Shown: in pieces, positions 37,153 to 44,711 of the stretch
How positions within the stretch are numbered: the stretch's first letter is position 1
How the letters are laid out: every line of letters starts with the position of its first letter
Origin: Undibacterium paludis
GTDB lineage: Bacteria; Pseudomonadota; Gammaproteobacteria; Burkholderiales; Burkholderiaceae_D
Length of the DNA: 64,000 nt
Assembly: GCF_022568815.1 (NCBI RefSeq)
Contig: NZ_JAKZHX010000001.1
Coordinates: 496,001-560,000 of the forward strand
Direction: 5' to 3'
Notes under the pieces: model-generated
The model's database searches: none
What the model saw: only the letters and a program-made list of their open reading frames with translations
Told to the model about the DNA's origin: nothing
Program-made: the position numbers and the translations under genes

Positions 37153-38862
37153 TCAGGCCAGGTGCACGATCCCGGCTTTGCGATCACGCTTGCGGTTATA
37201 CATGCGGCTGTCAGCAATCTTGAGCAGGCGCACATAATCCTTGCCGTCTTCCGGAAAACAGGCCCAGCCTATAGAAACGCCAACACTGACAACAGCGTCT
37301 TCAATTGAAATTGGCTGCTCCACGATGCTGCAGATTTTTTCGACCATGTTATTGATATCGATGGAATTCCTTGTGTCCTTCAGCAGCAGGACAAATTCGT
37401 CACCACCATAACGCGCCACTTCATCCGTATCGCGTATGGCTGAACGCAGGCGGGCAGCAATGATTACCAGGACCTTGTCGCCAGCATCATGTCCATGGTT
37501 ATCGTTGATGAACTTGAAACGGTCAAGATCGATGAACAGCAAGGTAAATCCTTCACTGCCTCCCGGGTTTTCCAGTGCCTGTTTTTGCAGGTAATTAATC
37601 TGCGTGAACAGCGATTCACGATTGGCGACCTGGGTCAACTTGTCGTAACGCAGTTTATTTTCCATCTCGACAAAGGTTTGCGCCAGAGTGCCTATCTCAT
37701 CGGTACGGCGGATCTGCAGACTGGGCATGGGTTCACCATTGCCAAATTTTTCTGCCGCTGCCGTCAGTTTGCGAATATCACGAATGACGCGCTCAACGAT
37801 GGTCAATCCTATGGTCAGTGCAAAGATGATGCAGGCCAGCGCAATCACCATACTTTGCAAAAAACCCTGGTTGATTGAACTCATGAAGTCGGCACGTGGC
37901 ACCGCCACGACCGTCATCCAGTTCAGCCCCTGGCGATTACCCAGCGGTGATATTGCCACGTCTGTCGTGCCACTGCTCAACTCCATGGCTTGTGTCTGGG
38001 TTGCGGACAATTTCAGGTTGGCCAGTTTCTGGAATGTTTCGCTGATCAGCGGTGTCTTCATATCAACGGCACGCATGCGCTCAGGCACACCATTGACTGT
38101 TCTTTCAGGCAGTTCCTGCCCTGATGTCGCAATAATATAACCATCGGCGTCAACGATGTAGGCTACGCTGTTTTTACTGATTTCGAGCTTGCGCAAAAAG
38201 TTCGACAGCTCTTTCAACGTCAGATCGGTCGCCATGACGCCGGCAAATTCATGATTTTCCTGGTAGACCGCTTTGGCCAGGGTAATAGTCGGGTAATGGA
38301 AAGAGAAATTGTTGTATATCTTGGACCAGACCGGTTTTTCCGAATCCTGTGCAGCCTTGTACCAGGGGCGCAAGCGTGGATCAAAATCGTCTGTACGCAA
38401 TACATTCGAACGGTCACCGACATGGTTGACGCGAAAAACCATGCGTTTGTTCCAGTCAGGTTCGCGCCAGAACAGTTGCACCATTTCCTTTGATATGCGG
38501 TAGACGCCGACAAAACGGCCGTCCCTGCCGCCAAAATACACATAATTGTTCACATCCATGAACAAGCCGCTGGCAGCCCAGAATTTTTCTTCCAGTGATT
38601 TCAGATCCGGCGAGAAAGCCTGCGCCTTGGGAAGATTGGTCGTACTCGGCGCAACGGACTCCAACGCAATGATGGCGCCGTCCAGGTGTTTTTCTGTCGC
38701 ATGGTTGATGCGCATCACCATATCAACCAGAATACGCTGCGTCAGGGTGTACACGGCATCCGTCCCGGCCTTCATCGAGACCCATCCTATGGCGGCTGAC
38801 ACGCCTATCACCAGGACGGTAATAGGTATCACCAACTCACGACGCAAAGACGAACGACTCAT
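37153..38862 (-). CDS. membrane diguanylate cyclase with dCache sensor
   Basis: A 569-residue protein with a helix at about 9-28, a large periplasmic double-Cache domain (LRPWYKAAQ, VMATDLTLKELSNFL, VDADGYIIATS), a second helix at about 332-355, HAMP, and a GGDEF domain with LLFIDLDRFKFIND and ARYGGDEFVLLL near 485. The inhibitory motif RDTD lies five residues before GGDEF, so product feedback is likely. The dCache domain suggests a small periplasmic ligand such as an amino acid. It is convergent with the GGDEF-EAL gene and divergent from the TPR gene. Confidence 0.92.
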   Translation of the reverse strand: MSRSSLRRELVIPITVLVIGVSAAIGWVSMKAGTDAVYTLTQRILVDMVMRINHATEKHLDGAIIALESVAPSTTNLPKAQAFSPDLKSLEEKFWAASGLFMDVNNYVYFGGRDGRFVGVYRISKEMVQLFWREPDWNKRMVFRVNHVGDRSNVLRTDDFDPRLRPWYKAAQDSEKPVWSKIYNNFSFHYPTITLAKAVYQENHEFAGVMATDLTLKELSNFLRKLEISKNSVAYIVDADGYIIATSGQELPERTVNGVPERMRAVDMKTPLISETFQKLANLKLSATQTQAMELSSGTTDVAISPLGNRQGLNWMTVVAVPRADFMSSINQGFLQSMVIALACIIFALTIGLTIVERVIRDIRKLTAAAEKFGNGEPMPSLQIRRTDEIGTLAQTFVEMENKLRYDKLTQVANRESLFTQINYLQKQALENPGGSEGFTLLFIDLDRFKFINDNHGHDAGDKVLVIIAARLRSAIRDTDEVARYGGDEFVLLLKDTRNSIDINNMVEKICSIVEQPISIEDAVVSVGVSIGWACFPEDGKDYVRLLKIADSRMYNRKRDRKAGIVHLA

Positions 38863-39127
38863 ACTATTTTTAGAAAATTCCTAGTGTCTATCGGTTCCAC
38901 TATCTCAGCCTCACTTCAACTTGCTGTCAGCAAATACCATTCATATAGTGTGGCAAGGAAAAACCGGGGGGCTTTAGTATATACCGTTAAAAATTGTTAA
39001 AACAAACTTATGTAACAACATAGAAATTAAATCTTGCGTATTGTGGTAAGTGGAATAAGCAAACAGAACAAGATACCCAATATTGCTTGGTTTTTCATCC
39101 TTTCTTTTTTGAATCGGTTGCTTTGAA

Positions 39128-40306
39128 ATGTTTCTTTTTGGCAACCAGCATACTATGGACTTATACGCCACCGATAGCGAAGTTTTGCAGTTAGAGCAGC
39201 GTTTAACCGAAATGGTGGCGCAGGAACAACTGAACGAACTGCTCACACTCGCCTGGCATCTGCGTCAGCGTGACACTGGGCGTGCATTGAACCTGTGCGA
39301 GCATATCAGCAAACTGCTCAATACTTCGACCATTTCGGACACCGATAAAGCCCTGGTCTATCTGCGCTTGCAATCGATACGTGCGGAAGAAAAATGGTTA
39401 CATGCCGATCTTGATGCCGCCGCCGCCATCGTGCAAGCCATGCTGCGCCATCCCGACATTCATCTTGACCCGGCCTGCCTCAGTGACGCCCATCGCATGC
39501 TGGGTTTTATCCTCTCGGACCAGGGCAAGCATGTCGAATGCGATATAGAGATGGCGATTTCCATCGATGAAGCCAGCAAGGCCGATGACATCTTGCGCAA
39601 GCAATGTACTGCCGCCGCCTTGGCCAGAATTGCCGTGTTGCGTGATGACCGTCTGGCCAAATCATATTTCGACCGCCATTTTGAAGGCAGGAATGCCCCG
39701 CGTGACGTCCATCCTGGGCTGGCAGCACTGCTTAACGATTTTCTTGGTGTACATGCAGGTCTCAACGGGAATTATGACGAATCCGTGGAATTTCTCGCCA
39801 GGGCTTACACACATTGCCTCGAATCAGGACAGATACGCCGGGCCATATTGACCGCTGCCAATATAGGTTACACCTACAATAACACGAATGATTTTGAAGC
39901 TTCGCTGGAATGGCTGCATAAAGCCCTGAAACTGGCCAAGCCGACAGGGTGGGCGCCCAGCATAGGTAATTGCCTGACGCAGATAGGTGATACCCTGCGC
40001 AAGATGGGTTCACTCGATGCAGCTGAACATATGTTGCATGAAGCCTTGGAACAATTGTCCAAGCTGACCAATTCCCGCAATTATGCCCTGACCATCAGCG
40101 TGCTGGCAGACGTGGCTCTGGACAGGCGCGACTATCAGCTAGCGCTCAATCTGTTCACCCAGTTGGCCATGCTGCCTGGCGCGCAAGAACAGGCTGATCT
40201 GCAAGAAATATCTCAGGCTGGCCAGGCCAAAGCCCTGGCTAAATTAAAGTCCCCTGCACGCGAGCCTATCAGCAGGTCTGCATCCCCGCTTGTTGCAAAG
40301 CGTTAA
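39128..40306 (+). CDS. TPR-repeat protein
   Basis: A 392-residue cytoplasmic-looking protein built of helical tetratricopeptide-type repeats. The clearest are in the second half (GNYDESVEFLARAYTHCLESG, split here as GNYDESVEFLARAYT and HCLESG; TNDFEASLEWLHKALKLAKP; GSLDAAEHMLHEALEQLSKL; RDYQLALNLFTQLAML). There is no signal peptide and no catalytic domain. Similar TPR regions occur as the sensory half of GGDEF proteins, so it may be a stand-alone partner for the nearby cyclases (inference). The start is uncertain: ATGs at 39128 and 39155 both lack a good ribosome site. Confidence 0.75.
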   Translation: MFLFGNQHTMDLYATDSEVLQLEQRLTEMVAQEQLNELLTLAWHLRQRDTGRALNLCEHISKLLNTSTISDTDKALVYLRLQSIRAEEKWLHADLDAAAAIVQAMLRHPDIHLDPACLSDAHRMLGFILSDQGKHVECDIEMAISIDEASKADDILRKQCTAAALARIAVLRDDRLAKSYFDRHFEGRNAPRDVHPGLAALLNDFLGVHAGLNGNYDESVEFLARAYTHCLESGQIRRAILTAANIGYTYNNTNDFEASLEWLHKALKLAKPTGWAPSIGNCLTQIGDTLRKMGSLDAAEHMLHEALEQLSKLTNSRNYALTISVLADVALDRRDYQLALNLFTQLAMLPGAQEQADLQEISQAGQAKALAKLKSPAREPISRSASPLVAKR

Positions 40307-40422
40307 ACTCCCGTTGTTATTACCCGGTATTGGCTTGTATTGCGGCAATTTTGCTTGTATAAATTGAATAGCGACGACCTCTTTGTATCCCGTCGCAGAA
40401 ATTACCTGATCAAATACACCCC

Positions 40423-41328
40423 ATGCTGATCAAACAATGCAGCCTCTTTGCCAGCTTTGCTCTGAGCAGTCTGATGCTGACAACTACCTCCACGGCCCAG
40501 AACCTGTCCACACCTGATCAGGGCAAGCTGCTGGCCACCAGCGGTGTGAGTCAGGTCGAAGGAGCCGGCGGTGGCGGACTGACACCATGGGCAACCATTA
40601 CCAGCTACGGCAGCGAAGACAGCTATGGCATGAATGCCCATATCACCCAGGTGACTACCCAGGATTATCGCTTGCAGACTTATGGTGTCGCCGTCGGTAT
40701 CGCTGACAGGATCGAACTTTCATTGACGACGCAAAAGTTCAGTGGCAACCTGGCCCCTCTTGACAAACTGGTATTGCAGCAGGATATCGCCGGTATCAAA
40801 CTGAAAATTTCCGGTGACCTGGTGACAGACCAGGACAACTGGCAGCCGCAGGTGGCGATCGGTGCCATGTACAAACACAGTCAGGCAGTAAAGGGACTGG
40901 AAGTCCTGGGTATCACCCATGTCAGACAGCTGGGGGCCAAGGATGACAGCGGCATCGATTACTACCTGTCCGCCACCAAGCTCATCCTTGACCACAGTCT
41001 GCTGCTCAACGGTACGCTGCGGCTGAGCAAAGCCAATCAGATGGGCCTGCTGGGTTTTGGCGGCGACATGCGCAATCAATATCAGGCCCTGCCGGAAGTA
41101 TCAGCCGCTTACCTGATCAATCGCAAGCTGGTGGCCGGACTTGAATACCGCCACAAGCCGCAGAACCTCGCTATCGATAATGAAAAAGCTTATTACGACG
41201 CCTTCCTGGCCTGGTTCCCCAGCAAAAATGTTTCTGTAACCCTGGCCTATGCCCGCCTTGGTGATATCACGGTATTCAATCCCAGGAATCAACGCGGCTG
41301 GTATCTGTCGCTGCAAGTCGGCAATTGA
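40423..41328 (+). CDS. DUF3034 outer-membrane-like protein, copy 1
   Basis: A 301-residue exported protein (signal peptide ending TSTAQN) of the DUF3034 family: VSQVEGAGGGGLTPWATITS, YGVAVGIADRIELSLTTQ and the end NPRNQRGWYLSLQVGN. Alternating-hydrophobicity strands suggest an outer-membrane beta-barrel, though this copy ends in Asn and not an aromatic residue. It is followed 30 bases on by an exported truncated haemoglobin gene. The pair is repeated directly downstream, and the two DUF3034 proteins are closely similar along their full length. Function unknown. Confidence 0.82.
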   Translation: MLIKQCSLFASFALSSLMLTTTSTAQNLSTPDQGKLLATSGVSQVEGAGGGGLTPWATITSYGSEDSYGMNAHITQVTTQDYRLQTYGVAVGIADRIELSLTTQKFSGNLAPLDKLVLQQDIAGIKLKISGDLVTDQDNWQPQVAIGAMYKHSQAVKGLEVLGITHVRQLGAKDDSGIDYYLSATKLILDHSLLLNGTLRLSKANQMGLLGFGGDMRNQYQALPEVSAAYLINRKLVAGLEYRHKPQNLAIDNEKAYYDAFLAWFPSKNVSVTLAYARLGDITVFNPRNQRGWYLSLQVGN

Positions 41329-41358
41329 TTGTACGAAACGGTGACTGAGGAAAAGCCG

Positions 41359-41811
41359 ATGAAACACCTGAAAACAAGCTGCATTTCAGCTTCGACCTTG
41401 ATGCTGGTACTGGCACTGACTGCTCAGGCGCAACCTGCCAGGTCAAGCCTGTATGCCGACCTCGGCGGTGACACCGGTATCAGCAACATCATCGACGAAA
41501 GTGTGTTGATTTTCCTGCAGGATGCGCGCATCAGGGCATCGTTCAAGGAAACCAATATGCAACGGCTGGCGATTTTGCTCAAAGAACAATTTTGTGTCAT
41601 CAGTGATGGCCCCTGCAAATACACTGGTGACGATATGAAGACCGTGCATCAGGGCATGGGGATCAATGCCGCACAATTCTATGCCCTGGCAGAAGATGTA
41701 CAGATTGCCATGGACAAACTGGGTATTGCTTCATCCGTGCAAAACCGCCTGATGGCCAGACTTGCTCCCATGAAGCGTGACATCGTTCTGCCCAAGACCG
41801 TCAGTCATTAA
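41359..41811 (+). CDS. exported group 1 truncated haemoglobin, copy 1
   Basis: A 150-residue protein: signal peptide to about residue 25 (ALTAQAQ), then a trHb1 globin: LYADLGGDTGI, CD1 Phe62, proximal His97 in VHQGMGI, and a tail ARLAPMKRDIV. Cys79 and Cys86 (EQFC, GPCKY) flank the E-F region and may form a disulfide outside the cytoplasm. An exported globin is uncommon; it would bind O2, NO or peroxide in the periplasm. GAGGAA precedes the ATG at 41359, and the frame upstream (from 41329) is rejected. The gene lies 30 bases after DUF3034 copy 1. Confidence 0.87.
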   Translation: MKHLKTSCISASTLMLVLALTAQAQPARSSLYADLGGDTGISNIIDESVLIFLQDARIRASFKETNMQRLAILLKEQFCVISDGPCKYTGDDMKTVHQGMGINAAQFYALAEDVQIAMDKLGIASSVQNRLMARLAPMKRDIVLPKTVSH

Positions 41812-41921
41812 AATCTCCAAATTTTGCATCCATACTGAATCCGGTTTTCAAATCCCTGCGTACAAGTAACAGTCAAGCGAACAGTTCCATCGTCACTGCT
41901 GCACAACGAAGAGGAGATACA

Positions 41922-42821
41922 ATGCAAATCAGCAAGAAAATCATTAGCCTGGCCCTGCTCGGCAGCGCGACCATGCAAGCCGCCCAGGCACAGAGCATAT
42001 TAACGCCCGACATGGGCAAGTTAGCCGCCACCGGCGGCGTCAGTCAGCTGGAGGGCGCCGGTGGCGGCGGTCTCACCCCCTGGGCACTGATTACCAGCTA
42101 TGGCTCGCGTGACAGTTATGGTGCGAATGCCCACTACACCCAGGTCAATACCCAGGATTACAGCCTGAAAACCTATGGTGTCGCCGTTAGCGTCGCCGAT
42201 CGCGTCGAGTTGTCGCTGGCCAGCCAGGAATTCAGCGGCAGCCTGGCGCCACTGAACGCACTCAACATCAAGCAGGATATTCTGGGTGTCAAAGTCAAGC
42301 TGGCTGGCGATGCAGTTTATGATCAGGACAGCTGGATGCCACAGATCGCCGCCGGTGTCATGTACAAGCGTAACAAGGGCATAGGCGGCCTGGGTGCGCT
42401 TGGTGTCACGAATGTCAAACAGCTCGGCGCCAAGGATGACAGCGGTGTTGACTACTACCTGTCCGCCACCAAGATATTGCTTGAGCAAAGCCTGTTATTG
42501 AACGGCACGCTCAGGCTGACTAAGGCAAATCAAATGGGAATACTCGGTTTTGGTGGTGACAAGAATGACGGTTACCAAGCCATGCTGGAGGCGTCTGCCG
42601 CCTACCTGGTCAATCGCAAGCTCGCCGTCGGTGTCGAATACCGCATGAAGCCACACAATCTTGGTGTCGACAATGAAAAGGATTACTACGATGCCTTTGT
42701 CGCCTGGTTCCCTAGCAAGAATCTGTCACTGACGGCAGCCTACGCCAGGCTCGGTGACATCACCATCTTCAATCCCAAGAATCAACGCGGCTGGTATCTG
42801 TCCTTGCAGGCAGGTTTCTAA
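41922..42821 (+). CDS. DUF3034 outer-membrane-like protein, copy 2
   Basis: A 299-residue paralogue of the protein at 40423-41328, with the same order of motifs (VSQLEGAGGGGLTPWALITS, YGVAVSVADRVELSLASQ, NPKNQRGWYLSLQAGF). This copy ends in Phe, the usual last residue of an outer-membrane barrel recognised by the BAM machinery. It has a strong ribosome site (GAGGAG eight bases before the ATG), better than that of copy 1. It is followed 63 bases on by the second truncated haemoglobin. Confidence 0.83.
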   Translation: MQISKKIISLALLGSATMQAAQAQSILTPDMGKLAATGGVSQLEGAGGGGLTPWALITSYGSRDSYGANAHYTQVNTQDYSLKTYGVAVSVADRVELSLASQEFSGSLAPLNALNIKQDILGVKVKLAGDAVYDQDSWMPQIAAGVMYKRNKGIGGLGALGVTNVKQLGAKDDSGVDYYLSATKILLEQSLLLNGTLRLTKANQMGILGFGGDKNDGYQAMLEASAAYLVNRKLAVGVEYRMKPHNLGVDNEKDYYDAFVAWFPSKNLSLTAAYARLGDITIFNPKNQRGWYLSLQAGF

Positions 42822-42884
42822 ATTTTTCTGAATCAGTCGTTCTCATTCATTCAGTTCAACAATCCCATACAGGAATCACAGATC

Positions 42885-43322
42885 ATGAAGATATTTTCTT
42901 TTACCGGCAAAGTGCTGGCCGGCCTTGCCTTGTTTATCAGTCTGTCCGCCCATGCCCAGGGCAGCGACGACGCGCTGTACCAAAGCCTCGGTGCAAAACA
43001 GGGTATCAGCAATTTCGTCAATTCTTTTGTGACCATCATTCTTGCGGACCCTCGCATCAACAAGGCGTTTGACGAAACAGACATGGAAAGGCTGTCTGTC
43101 ATGCTGACGGAGCAGTTTTGTCAGCTCAGCGGCGGCCCCTGCAAATATAGCGGCCGCAGCATGGACGATGTACATAAAGACCTGGCAATAACGAACATGC
43201 ATTTCAATGCCCTGGCGGAAGACCTGCAAATCGCCATGGAAAAGCATCAGGTACCGTCATCCGTTCAAAACAAACTGATCGCCAGGCTTGCCCCCATGCA
43301 GCGCAACATCGTGACCAAATAA
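42885..43322 (+). CDS. exported group 1 truncated haemoglobin, copy 2
   Basis: A 145-residue paralogue of the globin at 41359-41811 with its own signal peptide (LSAHAQG), CD1 Phe62, proximal His97 in VHKDLAI, and the Cys79/Cys86 pair in EQFC and GPCKY. The LGG of the A-B turn is LGA here and the Met-Gly after the proximal His is changed, so ligand binding may differ from copy 1. It ends the plus-strand run. Confidence 0.86.
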   Translation: MKIFSFTGKVLAGLALFISLSAHAQGSDDALYQSLGAKQGISNFVNSFVTIILADPRINKAFDETDMERLSVMLTEQFCQLSGGPCKYSGRSMDDVHKDLAITNMHFNALAEDLQIAMEKHQVPSSVQNKLIARLAPMQRNIVTK

Positions 43323-43362
43323 GCGTACCCCTGTTCAGGAACACAAAGTCAGACAATGACAG

Positions 43363-43404
43363 AATCGCCAGTTGCGAATATTTACTAGCTGCTGCCTGGC
43401 GATT
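43363..43404. terminator. hairpin between convergent genes, possible terminator
   Basis: AATCGCCAG at 43363-43371 pairs with CTGGCGATT at 43396-43404, and the outer GACAAT/ATTGTC words can extend it. It lies between the globin and collagenase stops. No T-run follows on either strand, so it is weak as an intrinsic terminator. Confidence 0.4.
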
Positions 43405-43420
43405 GTCCTCATGAAACAAG

Positions 43421-44323
43421 TCAGGCTGGTTTGACCAGACCTTCCAGCCATTGCGCAAATTCCTGATCCATGCTGGTGCCCCATGAACGCACCAGAGACT
43501 GATAACGCGGATAATCACCGCTACGCGTCAACACCAGCATACGCTCAACTTCCGGCCTGTGCTTTTCCATCATGAAGCGCACGGCCAGATAGCCCCAGCT
43601 ATAAATCCGGGTGACACCATTATTGCTTTCATAACCGGTATCGAACAACTGGCTCAGGGCAAAGCTTTTTTCGGCGGCAGCCTTGATGGCGGCAGGATTA
43701 TCAGTACCTTTGGCCACATACTCGGCTATCCCTTCCGTCCACCAGACCAGGTAAGGTGTCAGTGGCGCAGGCCTGGCGCAGTTTTCCGGCGGTGAATGCG
43801 AGTCTTGCAAGTTCGCGCAAAAATCACCATAGAGATTGAAACGACCATCAAGATAGTGGATATATTCATGACCCAGGTTGTGAATGCTGCCATCTTTTCT
43901 CTGGTTGGCGACAAATTCTGCCTGGTTGCCTGGCCTGTCCGGCAAACCCTCCAGGTACATGCCGCCATTATTGGTTGGCATATCAAAATGCTGGCCCGCA
44001 TATTTTTCGAAATCTTCTTTCGATTGATAGATATTGGCGCGCAGGCTGGTGTTGAAATCGTCTTTGACCGGCTTGCCGCCAGTGGCAAACATATCGTGGA
44101 ATTTTTTCTCAAGCACACCCAGCATCTGGCAAGTCTGATTTTCCTGCTCATGGCTCAGTGCCTGTGAGCGCAGACTCAGACTGTTGCTGCACTGGTGTAC
44201 ATGGCTGAGTACCTGCTGGATTTTCTTGTCCTGTTCAGTTTGTACAGACGGCGGATTACTCGCACATCCAACCAGGTAAAGCGCCGAAGCGGCGACGACC
44301 GCCCCCCTTATTGTCAAACGCAT
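43421..44323 (-). CDS. M9-type collagenase-like lipoprotein
   Basis: A 300-residue lipoprotein (lipobox LVGC, Cys20) with a metallopeptidase domain like the catalytic part of M9 collagenases: GHEYIHYLDGRFN with zinc ligands His152 and His156 and catalytic Glu153, followed by WWTEGIAEY carrying the third ligand Glu. It lacks the PKD and collagen-binding domains of the usual 600-1000-residue collagenases, so it is a minimal form. It would act on the cell surface or in the periplasm. AGGAG precedes the ATG. It is divergent from a TonB-dependent receptor and shares its AT-rich regulatory region, which fits a role in using collagen or gelatin peptides. Confidence 0.85.
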   Translation of the reverse strand: MRLTIRGAVVAASALYLVGCASNPPSVQTEQDKKIQQVLSHVHQCSNSLSLRSQALSHEQENQTCQMLGVLEKKFHDMFATGGKPVKDDFNTSLRANIYQSKEDFEKYAGQHFDMPTNNGGMYLEGLPDRPGNQAEFVANQRKDGSIHNLGHEYIHYLDGRFNLYGDFCANLQDSHSPPENCARPAPLTPYLVWWTEGIAEYVAKGTDNPAAIKAAAEKSFALSQLFDTGYESNNGVTRIYSWGYLAVRFMMEKHRPEVERMLVLTRSGDYPRYQSLVRSWGTSMDQEFAQWLEGLVKPA

Positions 44324-44388
44324 CTCATTTTCTCCTTTTATTAATTAGCTGACATCAATGCTTGTCAGGCTTAATGCCAAGTTCGTTG

Positions 44389-44435
44389 TAAATATGCCGA
44401 ATATATTTTATAAATATACCGTAAATATATTTAAA
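44389..44435. promoter_or_regulatory. AT-rich repeated operator between the collagenase and receptor genes
   Basis: Two head-to-tail copies of a near-palindromic unit of the form TAAATAT-RCCG-AAATATATTT lie at 44389-44410 and 44411-44435. The second copy matches the motif at 57718-57739, upstream of the second receptor, at 20 of 22 positions. The site lies between divergent genes (starts 44323 and 44712). The binding protein is unknown. The rest of 44324-44711 holds no recognisable gene. Confidence 0.6.
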
Positions 44436-44711
44436 TTGGTACATTTGAGTCCCGCTGCTTTTTGCATCTGCACTTTTCTTGCAAATCAGCCAGGGGATCA
44501 AGGCAAGGGACCAGGTATCACACCTGCGCCAGCACGGTGACCAATATCAAGCTGCCAAGCCCTCTGATCATATAAAGAGAAGGCCACCCGGTATGCCAAT
44601 ACCGGAGTCAGGCCCGGCAAATATCCATTTCTGTCATCAATACACGCCGAAATGGGGGGGGCTGTTCATTCGAGGGATTGGATAGCGAGACTGGGGGCAA
44701 CCTCAAAAACT

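Noticed and set aside
44652..44711. upstream extension of the TonB receptor reading frame
   Set aside because: The extra residues do not form a signal peptide and there is no ribosome site; starts at 44712 to 44742 fit better.
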